From positions 32,650,333 to 32,714,332 of the forward strand of contig CM054061.1 of NCBI GenBank assembly GCA_028641055.1: 64,000 nucleotides of DNA, read 5' to 3'. Below are positions 55,596 through 64,000 of the stretch, piece after piece. Position 1 is the stretch's first letter, and each line of letters begins with the position of its first letter. The DNA is from Alopecurus myosuroides (Eukaryota > Streptophyta > Magnoliopsida > Poales > Poaceae). The notes beneath the pieces were generated by a model. That model made no database searches. It worked only from the letters and a program-made list of their open reading frames with translations, and had not been told where the DNA came from. Both the position numbers and the translations under genes were made by a program.

Positions 55596-58500
55596 CTAAA
55601 TTGCTGAGGCAATGTTCTCGGTGTCGTCCTTAGCTGCAGCTTCCTCGGTGGCGATGGTGGCAATTGTTGCTTCTGTGCTGGCCTGGGTGGTGTCCGCCTC
55701 CGTCTGGACGGTGGCGGAATCTCCCATCTCGGCATCTCGCTGGGTGGCCGTCTGCTCGGATGTAGCTGTGGCCACCGAGATGGGGCATGGAGCCGAAGAG
55801 GAGCCAGCGGCGTGGCTAGGAGGTGGCACCGTATCGTCAAGAGCAGCACCTGAGGAGGTGCCAAAGTTGAGGGTGTCGGTGTCGATATGGGCGCGCTCTT
55901 CCTCATCGCTACCCGAGACAGCGGCGCTCTTCCCCTTCCCGGCCTTGCCCCTGGGAGATGTGAAGTATTTGTCCAAGTCGTCCTCGTCGTCTTCGTCGTC
56001 CTCAATATCGGCTTCCTCCTCTTCTTCATAATCAGTGTCCGGTTCGGGGGGGCCATCAATGTAGACCTCCGTCTCGGCACACTCGGCAACTTCATAGGCG
56101 ACCTGTTTGCGCAAGGCCACGCTGGCGGCATCCTTTTCCCACTTGGAGTCATTACGCTTCCCGCGGATGCGCTGCATGTCAAGGTTCTCATACCAAGACG
56201 CCATGCAGAGAAGCATCACATCCGCACCGGCACGGGCTGCAGAGGCTCGCCACTTCTTCAGCTCGGCCTTCGCGTCTTCCAGTTTGAAGGCGAGATCCCG
56301 CATGGATTTTGGCTTAGGGGCATGGGGCCAGAACAGCCTGTGGAGCTCAAAGCCCACGTGCACCAAGTCGGTTCCGACACCGACTAGCTGCTCGAAGAAA
56401 CTTTTGAGCACCAGCAAGACGTCCTCGATCTCAGCCCTAGTATCTGCTGCCTCGCCCTTCGAAAGGCGAATTGCTCGGGTCGTGGCCAGAGTAGGTGCAG
56501 ACGTGGAATCAAGAGCAGGCCAGATATCTGAAATAGCAAGTGGCAAGATCGGAAACCGAGAAGAGAGAGACCGAGAAGAGACAGACCGAGAAGAAAAGAT
56601 GCAGGGAAGAAGAAAACTTACCGATCAGTTGGCGGCGCAGCTGCTGCAGCTTGGATTTCTAGGCCTCCTCGTTGCCAATGTGTTTCTCTTGGATTCCGCG
56701 AAGAGTGTTCATCTGAGCGAAAAGATCAGAGTTGGCCTTCTTCAAAGTTTCGCACTCAGATTCAAGGGCCCTCTCCCGGGCTCGGAAGGTGGTCTCGGCC
56801 TTGGCCTTCTCGGCGATCGCACTGTCCCTCTCGGCACCAATCTTGATGGCATCCTGGAGTGCATTTTGCAATTGGAGCTGCAGGGTCTCCATCTCGGTGG
56901 TGTGGTCCTTCATCAGAGCAATGGCCTGGTCAGACAGCTGCTTCTCCACCTCTGCTGGCTTGACGCAGTCCTGATGTGCCTCCATAAATGATTTATGATC
57001 TTCTGCGGAAAGATAGATAAGGTCAGCAGATATGCAGAGAAGAAACAGATTCAAGACAGAACCGAGAAAACAACAAGCTCACCTTCAAGTCTCTTTATGG
57101 TGGCCTCGGAGTCTGCCACAAAAGCACGGCACTTCTCGTGCTCGTCGACTAGGGCCTTCAGATTAGCTGCAGAGAAGGAAGGGTTAGTGCCAAAGAAAGC
57201 AGGAGCGGGCGTAAAAATAAAACGCAGAAACCGCGTAGCTAAAAGGCCTACCTTGCACTTCAGCCAACTGCTGGCTGCTGGTGTTGGCGTCCTTGCTGGC
57301 AGCTTCCGCAGCTGCCTTCTCTTTCTCCAGTACGACGATTCGCCTCCTGGCGATGGAATGGTTCCAGAGAAGGATGCGGTATAGATGGGTCCGCTTAAGG
57401 ACGCTATCCTGAGAAGTGAGAAGAAACAAGTCAGAAAAAGCAGAGTAGATTCAGCCCGAGTAGGAGGCTACTCGGAGAGTATCCGCCTACTCGGCCTGAA
57501 TCTCGGGGACTGGGGGTGATGGTAAGAAAGAAGAAAGGCGACTAGAAGAGAAGAAAATTCAACTCGGAAAGAGCAAAAAAGACTTACTGCGTAGCTCTGC
57601 TCGATATCTTCGGCGTTCTTGCGGTGCAAGAACATCTTGGCTGCGAGGGTTGCGGTATCGGTGGAGACGGACATGGGCTGGTGTCCCAGATCGATCTTGT
57701 TCCAATCCACGCGCATGTGGTCGATACCGCCAAGGGTCAGGCCGTGCCACTTCTCTTCTCCGAGAATCCTGCTGTCCCACTTGGCGCTGATGTGGCCGAC
57801 AGTGTCCAGTACCTGCTCAAGACCCTTGGAGGTTATTGGCCTGTCTTGGGCTCCCCGAGAAGCAATATTGACGGGTCTGTTTTGAGCTGGATCGAAGGGA
57901 GGAGTATTCCTGGCTACAACTTTCCTTCCCTTCTGAATAGCTAAGGCTTTATCTTGGGGAGGGAAGCCAATGGTGTGTTGTTTGCTAACCTCGATCATAT
58001 ATTCCGGGTAGCAGGGCTGGCCAGCAGCGAGAGCAGCAGCGGAGAGTGCAGCAGGAATGGGGCCGGACTCGCGGATCACGAGCGCTCCACCTGTGGATGC
58101 ACCTTGGTCTCTGGCCCTCTTCTTTGTTCGCTCCTTCTCGATTCGCTGCTTCTCGAGATCCTCGGGCTTCTTCCCGTCGGACTTGGCCTTCGCCTTCTCG
58201 GCGGCTGCCTTCTCGGCAGCCTGTTTCTCGGCCTTCCTCTGCTCAGCCCTGGCTCTTCTCTGCTCAGCCTTGGCCTCCTCAGCAGCCTCCTTATCGGCAG
58301 TTTCCTTCTCGGAAAGGCCTTTTTCGGAACAGTAATCCTTCAGAGCCTCAAGGGCTCGTTGCCTGGTTACTCGCCCAGGAGGGCTGGATGTGTCCCTGCT
58401 CGACGGCGACAAGGAGGAGGTTGGTGGTGTAGGGCCTTGCGCAGTTGGTGGCGTAGGGCCTTGCGCAGTCGGTGGCGCCGCAGATCCATCGCCTGGCGCA

Positions 58501-60646
58501 GCTCCTGGCTGGACACTACTCGGTGTGCCGCCTGGCAATGGGTAAACATCCGTGACGGTGGCGTCCGCAGCGGTGTTGTCTCCTACTTGCTGCTCGGCAG
58601 CAAGATCGTCTTGTGCAGCAGCCTCTGTGCTGGGCTGCTCTTGTTCTACTTCAGGCCGCTCAGGGGCGGCAGTGTCTTGCATATCCTGTTCTTGGTTCTC
58701 CTCGGCATTGCTAGCCGGAGGAGAAGGTGGTCTTTCGGGGTGGACGGCAGCGTCCTGGGCTGCCGCTTCTGATTCTGCTCCCTGAGCGGAGGTGATTGGT
58801 GTTTCGGCGGCAGCAGCATGGGCAGTGTTGTCCTCCTCGTCGTCATCGACGTTGATCAGAGGAATTGGGGTGTCCTTGGTTTGCTCGGAGGCGAAAGCTG
58901 CGTTCGCATCCATGGGAGGTCTGCAGAGAAGAAGAAATCAGAAATTGGAAGAGGATGGGGAAAACAGTACTACGCGAGAAGCAGGGAAAACGAGAAGAGA
59001 ACTCACGCTGTGGTGGATTTAAGTTGTCGGCGAGGTTTCTTCACAGTAACCTTCTTCTTCTTCTCGGCGGCCTCTTCCTTCTCGGCGGCTTTCCTCTTCT
59101 TGGCTGGAGGTACCTGTGCTCCACTGCCGGTCCGCTTGCGGGGTTCGGGAGGGGCAGCAGCCAGAGGTTGGACGACAAGGGGCGCATCGCCCTCATTCTC
59201 GTCCTCATCCTCGTCATCCTTCTCAGCAGCGGCCTCATCTGAGAAATTCAAAAGAGAAGAGGGAAGAATCAGAAAAAGCAAAGCAAGGAATTGGTACTTC
59301 TCGGAAATGAGCAAGATGAAAGTAACAATACCATGAGAGCCTTCATCTGACCAAGTGCGGAGAGCATCGCGCTTGTCAGGAGCGGGACTGCTCTGCTCCG
59401 CATCATCAGAGGGGGGTACATCATCCTCCTCGCGATCCTTGGACCAGTTGTCCTCGAAGACTTCGCTGCTTTCAGTTAGCTGGCGAGTAAGAGTCTGAAA
59501 GGCAGAGAAGGATCACAAGTTAGCCGAGTACCAGAATGGAATTCTACTCGGATAGGCGTGCACCCACGAAGCACACTAAGCCTAGGCTTTTTTCTAAGTT
59601 TCCTACTCGACGAGGCGTGCAGACACAAAGCACACTAAGCCTAAGGCGATTTAGCTAAGTGTCCTACTCGGTGCACGAGGCAATTGCTAGTCGAGGCGGA
59701 GAAGGAAGCTATCTACTCGGAAGGCAGAGGCGGAAACAGAGTAAAGGAGACGTACCCGTAAAATTGGAGTCCTACGGCTGAACGGAAGGAACCCGTACCG
59801 CCATTTCTCGTTGAGGCTGGTCTTCAGGATGTTCCTGGCAAGCCGGGGAACGTCAGCATCGTCGATCTCGATGGTAGTGGTCCTGGTGCAATCGCGAGGC
59901 CCTCCCATGTAACACATGAGGTGGCATCGCTCCTGCAGAGGGAGTACCCGGCGTTTGATCCAGCACGCCACTGGATCATCATTCCTGAGGCCGTTCGCCT
60001 TCAGCCAGCCGAGTTGCGCCTCTATCTCGGTGGCGATCTCGTCGTTGACGGGCTTCTCCTTCCAATTCGACCCGAGTGGAGCACGCTTGCTCCAGGGGGG
60101 CAGGTTGATCCGGTCGTCGACTGGGGCTCCATCAGCGGCGACAACGTTCTTCACGTAGAAGAACGTTTGCTGCCACATTCGGCAGGAATCCAGCCCCTGG
60201 ATGCGGGGGTGGTTCGTCCCGTTCCGCTGCACCATCATGGCGCAGCCGACGTCGGTGGCGCGAGGAACGCCCGCGCCTTCCTTCCTCCCGATGGATTGTT
60301 GGCGAAGATGGAAGTAGTGGAGCCACGTCTCCACCGTGGGCCTGATGCCGAGAAAAGCCTCGCACACCACGGCGTGGTATGCGAGGAAGACAACTGCATT
60401 GGGCGGCAGATGGTGCATCTGCAGCCCGAAGTGATTCAGGAACTTACGCATGAAATCCGACGCTGGCAGTCCGAACCCGCGCTCGAAGTGGGACATGAAC
60501 ACCACGCGCTCTCCGTCCCTGGGCTCTGGCACAATCTCGTCGTCGGGTGCCCGGCACTCCACGTCGGGGGGAACCCTTCTCTCGTTCACGAGCCAGGCGA
60601 GATTGGCCTGGGTGATGGAGGAACCAGCCCAGCAGGACTTGGCCAT
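55596..60646 (-). pseudogene. Eight-exon antisense gene (putative gypsy-type transposon protein), one nonsense codon
   Basis: Exons: 60646-59756, 59494-59332, 59238-59007, 58920-57588, 57408-57252, 57166-57083, 57002-56622, 56527-55596. Introns are 80-261 bp, all GT-AG, and the phases fit at every junction, giving 1,391 codons including the stop. Exon 1 (MAKSCWAGSSITQANLAWLV; HFERGFGLPASDFMRKFL; FHLRQQSIGRKEG) matches the Pfam family called putative gypsy type transposon. Exons 2-4 are lysine/glutamate-rich and basic, with nuclear-signal-like KKRK and KKKK runs and long alanine-rich stretches. Exons 5-7 are coiled-coil-like (EKEKAAAEAASKDAN, QLQLQNALQDAIKIG). Exon 8 ends acidic. TAG at 56661-56659 in exon 7 (codon 1068) is the only lesion. 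Function unknown; comparable antisense ORFs occur in Tat-lineage elements. Confidence 0.85.
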
Positions 60647-60806
60647 GGTTGCGAGTGGAAGAATCGGAAATCGAACGGAGTAGGTGGTGGAGTGAGTTCG
60701 CGGCGGCGCAGAGGCTAGCGCGGCGGCGGAGCGCTCGGTGGCGGAGAAGAACGGGAGGAAGAAGAGGAAATGAGCAGGGAAGGGGAAAAGGAAGTTACCG
60801 CGGGGG

Positions 60807-60814
60807 TATTTATA
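60807..60814 (-). promoter_or_regulatory. TATA box of the antisense gene
   Basis: On the minus strand GGTATAAATACC, 161 bp upstream of the antisense ATG, a normal plant spacing for a leader of about 130 nt. It would give the antisense gene a promoter independent of the LTRs. Confidence 0.7.
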
Positions 60815-61321
60815 CCTCCTCGGCGAGATTACCGTTACCACTACGGAAGTGGGATCGATTGTGGCGTGTGGTGGGTCCTGTGGCCGGCTAGAAACGCACA
60901 CACGCGCGAGTCGCGCGCGTAACGGCCACATTGGATCCCACTACAAGATCGTGGCCAGTAAATGTACTTGATGGGACACGACGGCTGGTGGGCCCGCAGC
61001 GTGAAAACTGGGCACGTGGCACGTCGTGTCCTGGGCAACCAAACGACGAGGTCGTGGATGCTTGACACGTGGGCAGTGCCTGCGTGAAGGGCTGGATGTT
61101 GCTCTGCGCTGCAGAGGCTCAGTTGGCGAAATTTCGCTAAGTCTTTTACTCGGGTGCAGAGTAGAAAGCAACCGCTACTCGGAAGAGAGGAAACTTAAGG
61201 TATTTTTCCAGAGAGATACTCGGAGGTTCTACTTGGCTCCTTGATGATTCAAGGGCTATTCGGCAAGATTGGTTTTAAAGCTGGCAGAGCCTAGTGAACA
61301 AGTTCGCAAGATTCTACCTGC

Positions 61322-61333
61322 TTCGAGGACTAG
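61322..61333 (+). promoter_or_regulatory. Polypurine-tract-like sequence
   Basis: TTCGAGGACTAG abuts the 3' LTR. It is a short tract of the kind CTCGGGGACTA seen beside 3' LTRs of grass Tat elements, weaker than a classic purine run. Confidence 0.5.
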
Positions 61334-62220
61334 TGTCGGGGAGTAACCCCCGAGTAGGGTAAAGGCAAGTGATAAAGGCAGAAGTCAGAATGGAAGTTTG
61401 CCCGAATAGCGATTCTACCCGGTAGTTGGCTACCCGGTCGAGTGCTACTCGGTCTTGAGGAAGAATGACCAGAAGGAAGAATCAGTCAAGTTACGTCCGT
61501 GCGAGTAGAAGAGTTGGCCCGAGTAGAATTGGCGGGAACCTACTCGGGCGGAAAGTCAAAGGAGCCGTTCTGACACAGGATCCCGCGTATCCTGGGTCCG
61601 TACTTGGCAGCATTCGAACTACTGTTCATCTGGGGCCGGTCTCCCTGACAGTGACAGCATGGAAGCAGTCGGTGGCAGGATAAGGGGGTCCCACTCTGTG
61701 TTTGGCACAGTGATACCAGTCTGTCCCCTAGTTTTGCCCAACGACTTTACAGAAGCAGCCAAGGTTAGCAACCAAAGCTGTCAGGCCGTACTCGGAGAAA
61801 GGACATGTGAACACTATGTCGACACTTGTTTAGATTTGGACGTATCCGGCTGGGCACCGTGTATATAAGGTGCCCCGCCGCCTCCTGCGCGAGGCATGCT
61901 CATAGACGCTCAGTTGAAACCCTAGAAGTCCCAAGGTCTTGACCTAGTTCTACTCGGAAGGATAGAGGGGCTAGTCGGTGAACACCATTCCTTGTACTGT
62001 GAGCTACTCGGTGACAGATAGTAATACATAGAGAAAGGCAGGAGTAGGGGTTTTACCTCCTCACGAGGGCCCTGAACCTGGGTATATCGTGTTGTTTGTG
62101 TTGTGTGGATCTTACCTCACGCGGCTACTCGTCGCGTGATCCCTCCCCGGATACCTCCAGCGTCCATCGTCCCCACATCTTTAGCCATCCCATGGCATCT
62201 GCCGTGACACCACCACGACA
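61334..62220 (+). repeat. 3' LTR of the Tat-type element
   Basis: Aligned without gaps to the 5' LTR over 887 bp with two transitions, followed at once by the ATTTG target duplication. Confidence 0.97.
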
Positions 62221-62225
62221 ATTTG

Positions 62226-64000
62226 CAGATCTACTTTTGGACCCATATTTTGGGCACAAGAATTTTTTTTCCTCAGACTGTCAGTGAGAATGTTTTGACC
62301 ATAACTTTTGAAATATATAACCAAATGGAACAAACTAACCTGTTCTGGATAGGTATTGAAAATATATATCCAATGCAGTTGACCTCACATCAAGGTGAGT
62401 TATATAATGGAAATGCCATCCAGATTACTAAAAGACCAGTAGGCTCTTCTATGATTTTATAGGGAGTTTAAAAATGATTTTTGGAGCAAATCCAATTGGA
62501 TCAGTTTGGTATTGACTAGATCTATCTTATCCTAGCTTAGGTTAATTTTTTAGGCCCTAGATTATTTTTGGTGGACAGATCTAGAAACAGCAGCTTTTCT
62601 GTTTTGTTTTCTTTGTTTGTTTTTGTTTGAAATGAAATGTTTGGTTGTTTTAATCTTGCTTCCTAACTTTTATAGAGTTGTTAGGACTTTTTATTAAGTT
62701 GTTTTCTTGCAGTACATCTACCTTAGAAAGTGTGTGCATGTTTGGAAACTGAAATAAAAATGAAATAGCATTTGTTACCTTCTAAGTTTTATTATTTGAA
62801 ATTATTGTGTGAGCTAGATCTTTGTGTAAATGATTTATTAAATTTTGTACTATGATTGCTATGGATCCAGTACCATTTTGGTACTGTTATTTTGAAGTTA
62901 ATACCTCTGTTAGATTGCATGTCTTTTTATAGTGGAGCATGTGTAGGTTTTGTTATCCTTATGCACTAGTATTGTTTTCACTAGAATAAATGGCTTTGTA
63001 TTATTTTATCTTGCATACTAATGTTTGTAATGAGTAACCAGAGGCTTAGTACCTCTTTTGCACTAAAATAAATTCCTTATAATTGATAGATTGTTTTTGA
63101 ATGATTTTAAATTGAGTGTTTGGATTTTTGAAAGATTTAGATTACTTTCCTTTAAGTGCATAGCTACTGGTTGTGTAAGCTATACCTTGCTTGCTTGCTA
63201 GTAATTGATTAAAGAAAACAAAAATTGCTAGAATTCATTTATGCATGCTTAATAGTTGATTCATGGGATTATTCTGATGTTGTGCTTACTAGCATGAGTA
63301 AGATTTGTGTACTGTTATTTAGGTACATTTATGATCATGGCATTCTTGTTTAGATTTAAGCATCATGGTAGCCTTGTTTGCTTCTATAGTGTTGAACTAG
63401 TGTCACCACTAGAAAATGGTGAGTTTTGCTATAGTATTGTCATCTTTTATTTTATGAGTGTATGAGTTTATTATGGCATGTTTAGGAAGTAATTACTTCT
63501 GTTATGATGCCATGAATTATTTAGTTGCATGTTCTATGGTTGTAGATTAATAATTATCTCTTATAGCATGCTTGTGTAGAAATTCCCATACTAGTATGCT
63601 ATTAGTGCAGTCCTGTTTCTATGCTTTTGATATGAGTATTATCTTGAGTGATGATTGTGTTTTAGATTATTTTTATGACTTGATCCTTTGGGTATTAGCT
63701 ACTGGTTGTTTTCTAAATTTTCATGATTGATGGACTCCATAACTTCAAGTAAACATTAAGGTAGTAAATAAATAGTTTATTCATCTGTGGTGTGTTTACC
63801 TGCTGTTTGGAAAATTGCCGGAGTATGTACCTTAGCATGAGTGTCATACTTGTGTTATTTGTTGTGCTAGTATTGTCATTGTGTTTAGGAGTACCTTGTG
63901 AACTAAGCATCCAACCAAAATCATAAACTTATTAAGTAATTATTGTTTGTGTGTTGCTAATACCCACTGCCATGGGTATTGTCATGTCTGTTTGTTTTAC
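62226..64000 (+). other. AT-rich continuation of the long-LTR element
   Basis: No gene or domain. The sequence is rich in TTAGTA/TTTTGTTT tracts with several short frames ending within 80 codons. It probably represents more of the long LTR begun at 45126. Confidence 0.5.

Larger units (their letters stand above)
47061..62220 (+). mobile_element. Young Tat-type Ty3/Gypsy retrotransposon, 15,160 bp
   Basis: Two 887-bp LTRs with only two transitions between them (47513/61786 and 47616/61889) and a perfect ATTTG duplication (47056-47060, 62221-62225). Between them: primer-binding site, 5' ORF, gag-protease, RT-RNase H-integrase without chromodomain, and a multi-exon gene on the opposite strand in the 3' third. 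Antisense ORFs in this position are known for the Tat lineage (Grande, RIRE2 and relatives). At a commonly used grass rate of 1.3e-8 per site per year, two differences in 887 bp give roughly 0.1 million years; this is only an order of magnitude. Confidence 0.96.
45126..64000 (+). mobile_element. Long-LTR element, open at the window end, split by a young Gypsy
   Basis: Starts TGTCACACCCCATTTTTTGG and resumes at 62221 after the inserted Gypsy. It reaches the window end without an LTR terminus. The first 1.2 kb are AT-rich and gene-less. A TATA box (TATAAAA, 46319-46325) precedes a GC-rich, leader-like island (about 46330-46910) with a possible splice donor CACGGTGAGA (about 46717-46726). 62226-64000 is AT-rich with no genes. 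The layout resembles the solo LTR at 2801-8843. Family name not assigned. Confidence 0.55.

Noticed and set aside
57954..58772. 272-codon plus-strand ORF opposite antisense exon 4
   Set aside because: Leucine/serine-rich complement of an alanine/glutamate-rich exon; shadow.
1..64000. tRNA or rRNA genes
   Set aside because: No cloverleaf-like or rRNA-like sequence was noticed by eye; a covariance-model search would be needed to exclude small ones.

Overview
The window looks like an intergenic, transposon-dominated stretch of a large grass genome, most likely a Triticeae relative (wheat, Aegilops, rye or barley). The grounds are nested LTR retrotransposons of Tat and Athila type, very long LTRs starting TGTAACATCC or TGTCACACCC, CACTA elements with rich subterminal repeats, plant L1-type LINEs, and only one locus that looks like an ordinary host gene. 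No species assignment is made beyond that; it rests on remembered family features, not on a search.

Layout. 1-660 is the 3' end of an old LTR element. 682-2800 plus 8849-11762 belong to CACTA-type DNA transposon sequence: a dead TNP2-like transposase C-terminus split by a Mutator-like MITE, a 156-bp tandem array, hairpin repeats, a B3-domain gene and a clear CACTA terminus at 11762. It is interrupted by a 6,043-bp TG...CA segment with a perfect GCCGG target duplication (2801-8843), probably a solo long LTR. 11858-18040 is a degraded Gypsy element whose LTR carries a second, 3,273-bp CACTA (12406-15678) with a captured pirin gene fragment. A Myb/SANT-type pseudogene lies at about 18.1-19.4 kb.

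19953-23208 (minus strand) is the best host-gene candidate: a six-exon model joining an N-terminal RPM1-interacting-protein-13-like module to two RRM domains of the chloroplast ribonucleoprotein type, with clean GT-AG introns in phase 0 throughout. About 24.5-38.1 kb is an Athila-like element with gag and protease remnants, split by a LINE (29879-36800). 38180-39030 is a second copy of the 11.9/15.7-kb LTR sequence and preserves the empty site of the second CACTA. 39289-44850 is another dead LINE, split by an internally deleted LTR element (40609-43152).

From 45126 to the window end runs a long-LTR element. Into it a young 15,160-bp Tat-type Gypsy element (47061-62220) has inserted, with 887-bp LTRs differing at two positions and a perfect ATTTG duplication. 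It holds gag-protease, reverse transcriptase-RNase H-integrase and, on the opposite strand with its own TATA box, an eight-exon gene with conserved-looking splice sites. This element is the most interesting system here: convergent sense and antisense coding units, an in-frame UAG between gag and pol, and PPT-like 21-bp repeats inside pol.
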